DNA of 20,182 bases from JBGPHT01 sp041484525 (GCA_041484525.1 JBGPHT010000138.1:1-20182), one strand, 5' to 3'; counted from the first letter of the stretch, positions 1 through 7,053 are shown. Notes: a model not told the origin generated them from the sequence alone. Translations and numbers: made by a program.

Positions 1-131
1 CGCCGGTATACTCCGAAGCCCCGCCAGTATCGGGTTTCGTGGCGGTAGGCTCGGGCTCGACGGGAAGCGAAGTCTGCCGCCACACGGATGCGGTGAAAGC
101 AGCGCCGGTATGGGGTTTCGCAATTTTGTAA
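1..131 (+). other. Possible C-terminal tail of a gene cut by the window edge
   Basis: Two plus-strand frames are open from the window edge. One stops at TAA 129-131 (42 codons) and the other at TAG 137-139 (45 codons). The first reads as a plausible Pro/Val/Gly-rich tail, with APPVSGF near its start and AAPVWGF near its end. It would face the kinase gene tail to tail. There is too little sequence to name a family or to decide whether either frame is translated. The stretch could equally be non-coding. Confidence 0.2.
22..120. repeat. Imperfect 18-bp direct repeat pair (22-39 and 103-120)
   Basis: Positions 22-39 and 103-120 match at 16 of 18 bases. The copies start 81 bases apart, a multiple of three. 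A partial third copy of 9 bases (cgccggtat) opens the window at position 1. If the stretch is coding, the repeat encodes a short (A)PPV.GF-like peptide unit. Otherwise it may be a small intergenic repeat. Confidence 0.3.
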
Positions 132-141
132 CACTGTAGTA

Positions 142-1743
142 TTAGGCAGTCATGACTACTTCCCTCTCGGTGGGCGCCGGCTCCCTCACCGGCAGCTCGG
201 GGAGATTGGTTTCCCACCATCGGGCGGACTGCTCCGGACCCCATTCCGGCACATCCCGCAAAGTCCGCAAGCGCCGCGCCAGCTCTTGCGCGCTCGAGAT
301 GCGATTTTCCGGTTTCTTTTCGAGCAACTGCATGACGATGGCTTCGAGCCCCGCCGGTATGGGTAGCTCCGACCGCTCGCGTAGAAACTGCGGACGGTTC
401 TGCACGTGGGCGATTGCCAATGCCGTGGCGGTGGCTTCTTCGAACACCAGGCGGCCGGTCAGCAGAAAATAGGCGGCGCATCCCAGGCTATAAAGGTCCG
501 CCCTTCCATCGATCGCGCGCTTGCCCAATGCCACTTCGGGCGCGATGTAAGCGGGGGTGCCGGTGGTGGCGCCATCCATGGTCGTCCAGGTGCGGTCCGG
601 ATCTTCCGGATGCAGGGTCTTCACCAGTCCGAAATCCAGAACCTTGGTGAAATCGTGCTCCAGTCCCAGCTTGCACAGCAGAATGTTGCGCGGCTTGATG
701 TCGCGGTGCACCAGGCCCGCACGGTGCGCCTCCTCGAGGGACTGGCACGCCTGGTAGAGTACGTGAACCACGCGGCCCGGGTCCATCGGCCCGAAGCGAT
801 CCACCAGCGTCTGCAGGTCGATGCCTTCGAGCAGTTCCATTACGTAGTAGAACGCGCCGTCCTTCGACTCGCCGAAGTCATACAGCGCGACGGTGTGCGG
901 AGAGCGCAGTTGGGCGGTCACCTGCGCTTCACGCTCGAAGCGCTTGCGCAGGAGCATCGCCTGGCGATCCGTGCTGGCGTGGAGCAATTCCGGACGTATC
1001 AGCTTGATGGCTGCAGCGCGCGCCAGGGTCTTATGCTTCGCCCGCCAGACCTCGCCCATTCCGCCGCCGCCCAGCCGGGAATCCAGCGTGTAACTGCCGA
1101 CGTCCTCCGCCCGCTGCTCCTTCACATAGAGAGAGATTACGCGGTTGTTCAAAATGCACGTCCAGACCGCCACGATCGCGAGCGGCAGCACCCAAACCAT
1201 CAGGCGCGAAAGCGGCATCGGCTGGAATCCGAAAACCTGCAGATCCACCCAGTAGGCCAGGGGCCACATCAGCACGCACAGGATGTTGCTCAGGGCCGCG
1301 CGCAGCGGAGCTTTCGGCAGCAGCAGTCCGCACAACATCATCCACACGGCGATCCCGGAATGGCCTAGCACGACCATGTTGGGGTCTTTGTATGCGGAGC
1401 CTTCGAACAGGCCGCAGCCGAACGCGATCGCCACCTGGAACACGATGCCGAGGTCGAGGAGCCGCTCCTTGCGCAGCCATCCCCGGCGCTGCACCACCAT
1501 GAACGTCACGGGGACGATAAACATGATCACCGAGGCGACGCGCAGCATGGGGTGCTTCCACGTCGCGGCAAATTCCGGTTGCAGGGTTTCCTCGACGACG
1601 GTGAGGAGGACCGACGTGATAGCGGTGAAGAGACTGATCCAGCAGAGCCCCGCCGCGGCACGATCCACGATCTGCGGCGGCAGCTTGGCCGAGATCGGAC
1701 TCGGGCTCTCGAATGCGTCAGACGATATCCCCTGGATTCTCAT
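142..1743 (-). CDS. Membrane-anchored Ser/Thr protein kinase (PknB-like), N-terminal six-TM domain
   Basis: This is a 533-residue eukaryotic-type protein kinase that should phosphorylate Ser/Thr on target proteins in the cytoplasm. About six hydrophobic segments lie in residues 30-205. The kinase domain follows from about residue 218: Gly-rich loop GGGGMGEV (225-232), ATP-binding Lys247 (AAIKL), catalytic loop HRDIKPRN (346-353), Mg-binding DFG (370-372) and APE (401-403). All key catalytic residues are present, so it should be active. The membrane part precedes the kinase, the reverse of classical PknB with its C-terminal TM and PASTA repeats. There is no obvious extracellular sensor; the membrane domain itself may sense. 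The start is ATG at 1743, with AAAGG about 8 nt upstream. A 28-codon ORF ends 19 nt before it and is probably cotranscribed. The target is unknown. Confidence 0.93.
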   Translation of the reverse strand: MRIQGISSDAFESPSPISAKLPPQIVDRAAAGLCWISLFTAITSVLLTVVEETLQPEFAATWKHPMLRVASVIMFIVPVTFMVVQRRGWLRKERLLDLGIVFQVAIAFGCGLFEGSAYKDPNMVVLGHSGIAVWMMLCGLLLPKAPLRAALSNILCVLMWPLAYWVDLQVFGFQPMPLSRLMVWVLPLAIVAVWTCILNNRVISLYVKEQRAEDVGSYTLDSRLGGGGMGEVWRAKHKTLARAAAIKLIRPELLHASTDRQAMLLRKRFEREAQVTAQLRSPHTVALYDFGESKDGAFYYVMELLEGIDLQTLVDRFGPMDPGRVVHVLYQACQSLEEAHRAGLVHRDIKPRNILLCKLGLEHDFTKVLDFGLVKTLHPEDPDRTWTTMDGATTGTPAYIAPEVALGKRAIDGRADLYSLGCAAYFLLTGRLVFEEATATALAIAHVQNRPQFLRERSELPIPAGLEAIVMQLLEKKPENRISSAQELARRLRTLRDVPEWGPEQSARWWETNLPELPVREPAPTEREVVMTA

Positions 1744-1762
1744 AATTAAGCCTTTCGATCCC

Positions 1763-1849
1763 TTACCGGCGCGACCCGGGAGGAGACGGCAGAATCGACA
1801 CCAGGAAGGAGAGTAGGACGATAGCCATCAGCGTATGAACGATAAACAT
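1763..1849 (-). CDS. 28-residue hydrophobic small protein or leader peptide upstream of the kinase
   Basis: ATG at 1849-1847 opens a 28-codon ORF ending in TAA (1765-1763). The peptide starts MFIVHTLMAIVLLSFLVSIL and ends in a Pro/Ser/Gly/Arg tail (PSPPGSRR). This is one clear transmembrane helix with a basic C-terminus. The start is preceded by TGGAGGG, with GGAGG 5 nt before the ATG, one of the strongest ribosome binding sites in the window. The stop lies 19 nt before the kinase ATG on the same strand. The helix looks a little like the first helix of SecG-type proteins, but it is far too short to be one. It could be a regulatory leader peptide or a small membrane partner of the kinase. I know of no named family for it. 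Confidence 0.55.
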   Translation of the reverse strand: MFIVHTLMAIVLLSFLVSILPSPPGSRR

Positions 1850-1952
1850 GATGCCCTCCACAAATGTAAACTCGACCCCACTCACCGGGCTTCGGATGCC
1901 GGCCGCAAGGAGAGTGCGTTACTGGAATACGCGCAAGGGCGGGAATAAAAGG

Positions 1953-1980
1953 TTCATAAAAGAGGACAGAAACTTGTAAA
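1953..1980 (-). promoter_or_regulatory. Candidate sigma70-like promoter for the small ORF and kinase
   Basis: On the minus strand, TTTACA (1980-1975, five of six matches to TTGACA) is followed after 16 nt by TATGAA (1958-1953, four of six matches to TATAAT). Transcription from here would give a leader of about 95 nt before the 28-codon ORF. The match is only moderate, and Acidobacterial promoter consensus is assumed rather than known. Confidence 0.3.
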
Positions 1981-2047
1981 CCGGCTTCCGCCGCACGGTT
2001 CCGGGCTGTCGAGACCGGCCCTCGCCAGCAGATAGCGCCCTGCCGGT

Positions 2048-2053
2048 TATAAT
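2048..2053 (+). promoter_or_regulatory. Perfect -10 hexamer (TATAAT) upstream of frr
   Basis: A perfect TATAAT lies about 50 nt before the frr start in an otherwise GC-rich stretch. No good -35 box is seen at 16-18 nt spacing. Transcription would begin near 2060 and give a 40-45 nt leader. The 254-bp gap from 1850 to 2103 separates the divergent kinase and frr units and holds nothing else I recognise. Confidence 0.45.
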
Positions 2054-2103
2054 TTAGGTGTCGGTTCACTGAAGAGGCATTCGCGTTACGGAGATATTGC
2101 CCT

Positions 2104-2709
2104 ATGAAAACTGAACAGCCAGTTGCACCTACCGGCCCATCATTCAACTCCGCTAAAGACGTGGAAGCGAATCTGCGACAACGCATGGAAAAGGCGCTCG
2201 GCGACCTGCAGCACGAAATGGCTCACATTCGTACGGGGCGCGCCACTTTGGGAATCCTGGATCACATCCGGGTGGACTATTACGGGACGCCAACCCCGTT
2301 AAACCAGGTCGCCAACCTGCACGTTCCCGAGCCCTCCCTGATCACCATCCAGCCGTGGGATGTCTCGCAGATCGGTCCCATCGAAAAGGCGATCCGCGGT
2401 TCCGACCTGGGGCTCAACCCCGCCAATGACGGCAAGATCATCCGGCTCCCGATTCCACCCTTGACGGAAGAGCGCCGCAAGGAACTCGTCAAGAAGCTGC
2501 ACGGCGTGGCCGAGCACCATCGCGTTTCGGTGCGCAACATCCGGCGCGACGGCAACGAGTCGGTGAAGAAGCTGCTCAAGGACAAGAAGATCACCGAGGA
2601 CGAGGACAAGCGGGCGCACGACGAAATCCAGAAGGTGACCGACGGCTACATGCAGCGGATCGACCAGTCCTCCAAGGTGAAAGAGAAGGAGATTCTGGAA
2701 ATCAAGTAG
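2104..2709 (+). CDS. frr: Ribosome recycling factor
   Basis: RRF splits post-termination ribosomes together with EF-G so that subunits can be reused. It is cytoplasmic and essential in most bacteria. The 201-residue product has the family signature throughout: RMEKAL..L..EMAHIRTGRA near residues 27-46, VDYYGTPTPLNQVANL, ITIQPWD, IEKAIRGSDLGLNPANDG, IRLPIPPLTEERRKELVK, and the C-terminal helix ending KEKEILEIK. It is about 15 residues longer than the usual 185 at the N-terminus. The extension (MKTEQPVAPTGPSFNS) is Pro/Thr/Ser-rich, but no other ATG precedes the conserved helix until Met27, which is too late. GGAG at 2090-2093 lies 10 nt before the ATG, which supports this start. A GC-rich hairpin follows the stop. 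Confidence 0.97.
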   Translation: MKTEQPVAPTGPSFNSAKDVEANLRQRMEKALGDLQHEMAHIRTGRATLGILDHIRVDYYGTPTPLNQVANLHVPEPSLITIQPWDVSQIGPIEKAIRGSDLGLNPANDGKIIRLPIPPLTEERRKELVKKLHGVAEHHRVSVRNIRRDGNESVKKLLKDKKITEDEDKRAHDEIQKVTDGYMQRIDQSSKVKEKEILEIK

Positions 2710-2727
2710 CAGCCCGAAAATGAAAAT

Positions 2728-2760
2728 GCGGCCGCGGTTCCTCACGGAGTCCGCGGCCGT
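2728..2760 (+). terminator. GC-rich hairpin after frr, possible terminator or attenuator
   Basis: cggccgcgg (2729-2737) pairs perfectly with ccgcggccg (2751-2759) around a 13-nt loop, and a G-U pair (2728/2760) extends the stem. The left flank is A-rich (gaaaat) and the right flank is only moderately U-rich (ttctgctt). It sits 19 nt after the frr stop and ends 8 nt before the preferred methyltransferase start. It could therefore terminate frr transcripts partially or mask the next gene's translation start. Confidence 0.55.
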
Positions 2761-2767
2761 TCTGCTT

Positions 2768-3505
2768 ATGAGCCGAGCCATCGCCGACTGGAAAAGGAAC
2801 CTCCGGGTAGTGATGGTGGCGACGCGCAATCCGCTGAATATCGGGGCCGCCGCGCGCGCCCTGGCGAACTTCGGGTTCTCCCGCCTGGCGGTGGTAAATG
2901 CATACGATGTCGCGTTCCGGGAAGCGCGGTCGGCGGTGGGGGCGGCCCCGCTGCTACAGGCGGCGGAAGATTTTTCGAGCGTCGGCGACGCGGTGGCCGA
3001 ATGCCGCCTGGTGGTCGGCACGACAACGGTGGGGCATCGCGAGTTGCAGCACCCGGTCCGCCGCCTCGAGTACGGAGCGCGGCTCATTCGGCGGCGCCTC
3101 GCGGAATCTCCGGTGGCGCTGCTCTTCGGCTCGGAAAAATTCGGATTGTCCAACGAAGACCTCAGCCATTGCCACTGGCTGATGCACGTTCCCACGGTGC
3201 ATCCGGGGCTCTCGATGAATCTCGGGCAGGCCGTGGCGCTGTGCCTGTACGAACTGGCGCGCGATCCGAAGGCTGCGGCTGCGCGTCCAGGAAAGATAAA
3301 GGCGGCGACGGCGGGCGAAGTGGAGCAGATCACCGCGCTGCTGCTGGACGCGCTGCAGCAGAGCGGGTATGTGAATCCGACGACGGCGGACTCCACCGAA
3401 GAGAAGGTGCGGCGGCTGGTGCGGCGGCTCGAAATCAGGGGGCGGGACGCGCCGGTGCTGCTGGGGATGCTGCGGCAGATGCTGTGGAAGCTGGGGCAAT
3501 CGTGA
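2768..3505 (+). CDS. trmJ: SPOUT-class RNA 2'-O-methyltransferase (TrmJ/SpoU-like)
   Basis: The likely role is SAM-dependent ribose 2'-O-methylation of tRNA (TrmJ acts on position 32). Counted from the ATG at 2768, the 245-residue product has SPOUT motif 1 NPLNIGAAAR (21-30), motif 2 LLFGSEKFGLSNED (118-131) and motif 3 HPGLSMNLGQAVAL (145-158), which form the knotted SAM site. A TrmJ-like C-terminal helical extension follows. An in-frame upstream ATG at 2720 would add 16 residues, but these are encoded by the GC-rich hairpin and are not family-like, so I prefer 2768. No clear Shine-Dalgarno precedes it. The 3' end overlaps the convergent membrane-protein gene by 71 bp. Another SpoU-family RNA substrate cannot be excluded. 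Confidence 0.85.
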   Translation: MSRAIADWKRNLRVVMVATRNPLNIGAAARALANFGFSRLAVVNAYDVAFREARSAVGAAPLLQAAEDFSSVGDAVAECRLVVGTTTVGHRELQHPVRRLEYGARLIRRRLAESPVALLFGSEKFGLSNEDLSHCHWLMHVPTVHPGLSMNLGQAVALCLYELARDPKAAAARPGKIKAATAGEVEQITALLLDALQQSGYVNPTTADSTEEKVRRLVRRLEIRGRDAPVLLGMLRQMLWKLGQS

Positions 3506-4679
3506 CCGGCTGGGCGCGCTGCCGAACGTTCTCGAGTACCATTTCGTGGACGCGGTGGATGATGTAGCCGGACCACCAGCGCCAGTAGTGGGCGGGCCAG
3601 AGATGGTGCTGATACCAGGTGGTCGCGATCAGGCGCGTGCCGCCATCGGGTAGCGGCATCAAGGCGAACTCGCCCTGGCGCGAGACCAGGAAGCCGTCGA
3701 GGTGCGGTGGATGGATGCGCGCGTAGGGCGTCCACTCCTGCATCGGCAGCGGGTTCGAGACTACGGTGAAGCGAAGCCGGCGCAGATTGTCCCAGACCAG
3801 CACCGGCTCCACCAGTTTTCCAGTCGAGAAATCGCAATAGCGCGTGGCGGTGAGTCCGGCGCCTTCGATGTGCGACGCCAGCGGATAGGCGATGCCGGCG
3901 CGAAACACGGCATGCGTGGGGGCGGCGAGTTTCGCGGGCTCGAGGATGGTCTGCCAGACGCGCTCGGGCGATTGGCGCAGGTCGATGGACGTGCTGACGG
4001 CGAACACGCCGGGGCGAAGATCGAGCGCGCGCTCGACGGTGGCGCCGAAGGGCAGCAGGCCGGCGATGACGAGGAGCGTCGTGGAACCACGCGCGGCGAA
4101 TCGCGGCGCCAGGCCGTATCCGGCGTAACCGCCGAGCCACGCCAAGGGCAGCGCGAGGGGGAGCGACATCAGGAGGCAGATGGCGCCTTCAATCGCGAAC
4201 GCCATCAGGCCCACACCGAGCAGCAGGACCGAGACACCCGAAACCATGATGACGTCGCGGCCACGAATAGGTTGCGATTGCGCCAGCAGGAGCGTGGCCC
4301 CGAACCCCGCTGCTATGGGCACGAACACGAACAGGACCCAACCGTACAGACGCTCCACCTGGGTGCCGATCAGGACTGCAACCAGCGCCACGACGGCCGC
4401 GAGCACGGCCGATAAGAGAGCGCTTCTCCAGAAGGAATTCGACCGCTCTTCCACCGGCATGCGCCAGGCGAACCGCGCCAACCAGGCGGTGCCGAGCAGG
4501 ATGATGGCGGCCGCGGCCAGATCGCCGGCAACGACGTGCGGCTGCGGGCGGTACGGCCCCAGATAGTTGAAGATGTTGCCGATGGTCCCATTGGCTCCGA
4601 AGGCGGCCGCCGTCAACCGGGCTAGGTTGTGAACCACGCCGAGCACCGCGACCACAATAATGATGCGCCGCGCCGTCAC
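3435..4679 (-). CDS. Polytopic membrane protein with C-terminal SRPBCC-like (polyketide cyclase/START-fold) domain
   Basis: This 414-residue protein starts at GTG 4679-4677, whose first G is the last base of the upstream hydrolase stop (TAGTG overlap). A longer in-frame reading to 4829 exists but lies wholly inside the hydrolase gene. The N-terminal half (about residues 1-235) has about seven hydrophobic helices, the first being RRIIIVVAVLGVVHNLA. From about 250 the sequence is soluble and matches the SRPBCC pattern: AVSTSIDLRQSPERVWQTILEP, then HIEGAGLTATRYCDFSTGKL, WDNLRRLRF, GGTRLIATTWYQHH, and a C-terminal amphipathic helix. SRPBCC folds bind hydrophobic ligands in a cavity. The Ala/Pro-rich tail overlaps the end of trmJ. 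The function is unknown. Overlapping start and stop codons imply translational coupling with the hydrolase. Confidence 0.8.
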   Translation of the reverse strand: MTARRIIIVVAVLGVVHNLARLTAAAFGANGTIGNIFNYLGPYRPQPHVVAGDLAAAAIILLGTAWLARFAWRMPVEERSNSFWRSALLSAVLAAVVALVAVLIGTQVERLYGWVLFVFVPIAAGFGATLLLAQSQPIRGRDVIMVSGVSVLLLGVGLMAFAIEGAICLLMSLPLALPLAWLGGYAGYGLAPRFAARGSTTLLVIAGLLPFGATVERALDLRPGVFAVSTSIDLRQSPERVWQTILEPAKLAAPTHAVFRAGIAYPLASHIEGAGLTATRYCDFSTGKLVEPVLVWDNLRRLRFTVVSNPLPMQEWTPYARIHPPHLDGFLVSRQGEFALMPLPDGGTRLIATTWYQHHLWPAHYWRWWSGYIIHRVHEMVLENVRQRAQPVTIAPASTASAAASPAAPARPAP

Positions 4680-5551
4680 TACTTCACGTGCAGCGTCTTC
4701 TGCAGCCAGGCGACCATCTCTGCTTTCCAGTGCTGCATCTCGGGAGCGCGCCAGCCGCCCATCCCGTGTCCGCCGCCCTCGATCGGGATCAGCTCGCAGC
4801 TCGCTCCCACCTTGTGCATCGCGTCGCACATGGCAGGCGACTGGTCATACGCTACCTGATCGTCCTTCGTCCCGTGGATGCACAGGAACGGCGCCATTCC
4901 CTTGTGGACCCCGGTAATGGGGGCGAGCGCGCGCAGTTTGGCAAGACCTGCCTCGTCGAGCTTCTCCACGCCGAAGAAATGAATACCGCCCCCGTTCGCT
5001 GCGTGCCGGTTGATACTCGTCATGTTGAAGAGCTCCGGATGGTCGCGCCGCGCCTCGGCCAGCTTTCCGTAGTCGACCGGCCCATAAAAATCCACCACGG
5101 CCGCGACTCTCGTCTCCGGCGTCTCATGCGTTCCGGCGTAGTTGACGAGAAGCCCGCCGGCCGATTCGCCGATAATGGCGATCTTCGAAATATCCACGTG
5201 ATACTCCGCGGCGTTGGCCTTCACCCATCGGATGGCGCTGTTGAGATCCTCGCTCGCCTGCGGAAAACGGAACTCGGGCGCGAGCCGGTAGTCGATGCTG
5301 AACCACGCGAATCCGCTGTTGCCGAGCACGTCGAACAACGGCCGGACGTTGGTGCTTTTGCTACCCTCGTCGAATCCCCCGCCGTGAACCAGAATGGCGG
5401 CGGGAAACGGACCCGGTCCGTCGGGCACGTGAAGGTCAAGCAGCACCGCATTCCCGCCAGGCCGCGCGTATTCGACGTCTTTGCGATCCAAGGCCGCGCC
5501 GGACAGAGTCGCGGCGCCGGCCATCGCCAGAATGAAGAGGGATCTCAACAT
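4679..5551 (-). CDS. Secreted alpha/beta-hydrolase, esterase/lipase (HSL/BD-FAE-like)
   Basis: This is a 290-residue exported serine hydrolase. Residues 1-20 form a Sec signal peptide (MLRSLFILAMAGAATLSGAA). The oxyanion-hole motif HGGGF is at 56-60, the nucleophile elbow GESAGG at 128-133 (Ser130), the acid is probably Asp230 in HGTKDDQV (226-233), and the catalytic His262 lies in GGGHG. SIDYRLAPEFRFP (85-97) is typical of the hormone-sensitive-lipase/BD-FAE branch, which cleaves short acyl or feruloyl/acetyl esters. It probably acts in the periplasm or outside the cell; the natural ester is unknown. No Shine-Dalgarno precedes the ATG. TACAAT, a -10-like hexamer, ends 11 nt before it, so the message may be nearly leaderless. 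Its stop overlaps the start of the membrane/SRPBCC gene. Confidence 0.9.
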   Translation of the reverse strand: MLRSLFILAMAGAATLSGAALDRKDVEYARPGGNAVLLDLHVPDGPGPFPAAILVHGGGFDEGSKSTNVRPLFDVLGNSGFAWFSIDYRLAPEFRFPQASEDLNSAIRWVKANAAEYHVDISKIAIIGESAGGLLVNYAGTHETPETRVAAVVDFYGPVDYGKLAEARRDHPELFNMTSINRHAANGGGIHFFGVEKLDEAGLAKLRALAPITGVHKGMAPFLCIHGTKDDQVAYDQSPAMCDAMHKVGASCELIPIEGGGHGMGGWRAPEMQHWKAEMVAWLQKTLHVK

Positions 5552-5587
5552 GGAACGGATTGTATCAGTGTCAAAAGGTCAATGGCC

Positions 5588-5601
5588 GCGAGAAATCTCG
5601 C
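5588..5601 (-). terminator. Small perfect hairpin between the POTRA and hydrolase genes
   Basis: Positions 5588-5601 read GCGAG-AAAT-CTCGC, a 5-6 bp perfect stem with a tight loop. On the minus strand it lies about 46 nt after the POTRA gene stop and is followed about 10 nt later by a short T run (CCTTTTG). It is too short and too weakly U-tracted to be a confident intrinsic terminator. The rest of this 95-bp gap shows nothing else. Confidence 0.25.
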
Positions 5602-5646
5602 AACGTCACGCATCGACCCGGGCATTTCGCTCAGGTAATCGTAGCC

Positions 5647-6999
5647 TCAGCCGCGCTTGCGGGGACCCCGCGTGGCATCGTCGGCGCCGGCAAAGCGTAG
5701 CGTGACATCGGCGGTGTGCTCCTTCTGATTGATCTGAATCTCCGCCTTGGTCTGCGCCAGATTGTCGAACAGGCCCTGTTCGCGGATGCGATTCAGGAAG
5801 AAATCCGGGTAATCCGGATTGAAAGCCTTACCTTCTTTGAGAGTCCAGATGCGGTTCATTTCGGCCTCGCCATCCAGGTCGAGGCCGACGAACACTACCT
5901 TGCCCATTGTGAACTGCGGGCCGGGACTCACAAGGACGATGACATCCACCTTTTTCGCCGCGTCGTCGATCTTGCGATCGGTCGTGACTTTGACGTCGAG
6001 ATAGCCGGCGTGCCGCACGGCTTTGCGGATACGCTCGAGGCCTTCATTCACGCGGTCGAAATTGGCCACGTCGCCCTTCTTGAAATCGCCCGCTTTGAGG
6101 AGCGCTTCGGGCGCCACCGGAGTCTCGCCGCCGATGGTGACGTTCCCGAGTTCGAAGCTGGGGCCTTCGTCGATGCCGACAAACACGTGCAGTCCCTCGA
6201 CGTCCTTCGTGGGCTCGGTTCGGATCTTGGTGAAGGCCACGCCCACGCGTCCGCGCGCCTCATAGATGGGCCGGACGGAGGAGTTCAGCAACTCACGGAA
6301 GTGCGGCTCTGTGTACGGGAAACCGATGGCGGTGCCGTGTACGGCCTCGCGCAGGAGGCTCTGGGGCACAACCTGGTTGCCCTCGAAAGTGACTTGGGCG
6401 ACGGCCGGCAGATTGCGCGCCGGGCGGAAGACAAACGCAAATTGCTCGGGCGCGAGCGGAGTGACGCGTCCCGCGATCTTCTCCTTGAGGCCCTTGGAAT
6501 CCAAGTATTCCTGAACCCAGCGCGTATAGCGTTCCATGACGGCCTGAGTGGCAGGAACGCGAACGATCGAGAAGAGCGGATCGCGTGCGTGGAGCATACC
6601 TTCGAGGTCGGCGTCGGGGACGCCCAACTCTTCGAACTTCACGGGGTAGGCCGTTTCGACTTCGGTGACCTGAAAGGCGGCGTTGTAGCCGCCATTGGCG
6701 CCCGGCTGGAACCGGTACCCGACCGTTTCGAAGGCGCCGCTCGCCACCAGGCGGTCGCGCGCGGCTTCAAATTCCGGCTTGCCCGCCATCTGGCCGATCT
6801 TGAGGCCGGCGACGGCAACCACCTGATCGCGCGTATAGAAGCGGTTGCCTTCGACGGCGAGAGTTTCGATGGGCCACCGGTTGGCGGGCGCCGCAGGCGC
6901 GGCAGCGGGCGCAGCTTTCTTGGGCGCGGGCCGCGCCGGACGGGTCTGGGCCGCCAAGAGCGACGGCGCCAGCAACACCAGTAGACAGAGGTAGCGCAT
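5647..6999 (-). CDS. BamA/Omp85-like periplasmic protein with about five POTRA domains and no beta-barrel
   Basis: POTRA domains bind unfolded outer-membrane proteins or partner lipoproteins in the periplasm. The 450-residue product has a Sec signal (1-17, ending LLAAQ) and an Ala/Pro/Lys linker (19-40). About five POTRA-like units follow: about 43-115 (IETLAVEGNRFYTRDQV), a divergent one at 120-190, 203-277 (VTFEGNQVVPQSLLREAV), 283-358 (VTIGGETPVAPEALLKAG, then YLDVKV) and 361-437 (VVFVGLD...FFLNRIREQGLFD). Five is the BamA number, yet the protein stops at TGA 5649-5647 just after the fifth unit, with a basic tail (GPRKRG). A full BamA is near 800 residues. No barrel frame follows in the 95-bp gap. 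Start ATG 6999 has AAGGA 5 nt upstream. It could be a BAM/TAM accessory or a scaffold. The fold is fairly sure; the role is not. Confidence 0.8.
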   Translation of the reverse strand: MRYLCLLVLLAPSLLAAQTRPARPAPKKAAPAAAPAAPANRWPIETLAVEGNRFYTRDQVVAVAGLKIGQMAGKPEFEAARDRLVASGAFETVGYRFQPGANGGYNAAFQVTEVETAYPVKFEELGVPDADLEGMLHARDPLFSIVRVPATQAVMERYTRWVQEYLDSKGLKEKIAGRVTPLAPEQFAFVFRPARNLPAVAQVTFEGNQVVPQSLLREAVHGTAIGFPYTEPHFRELLNSSVRPIYEARGRVGVAFTKIRTEPTKDVEGLHVFVGIDEGPSFELGNVTIGGETPVAPEALLKAGDFKKGDVANFDRVNEGLERIRKAVRHAGYLDVKVTTDRKIDDAAKKVDVIVLVSPGPQFTMGKVVFVGLDLDGEAEMNRIWTLKEGKAFNPDYPDFFLNRIREQGLFDNLAQTKAEIQINQKEHTADVTLRFAGADDATRGPRKRG

Positions 7000-7053
7000 A
7001 CCTATCCTTATGGTAGACGCGCGGCGGGGCTGTCGGATTACCGGCGCCGCCGT

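Noticed and set aside
2299..4140. 613-codon minus-strand open frame across frr, trmJ and the membrane gene
   Set aside because: Antisense to two conserved genes and out of frame with the membrane protein. The composition is low-complexity Arg/Ser/Ala.
4680..4829. N-terminal extension of the membrane/SRPBCC protein to 4829
   Set aside because: Lies wholly inside the hydrolase gene and is Arg/Asp-rich rather than hydrophobic. The GTG at 4679 is coupled to the hydrolase stop.
5716..6984. 422-codon plus-strand open frame opposite the POTRA gene
   Set aside because: His/Asp/Ala-rich shadow with no recognisable motif. The POTRA frame has a signal peptide, ribosome binding site and domain repeats.
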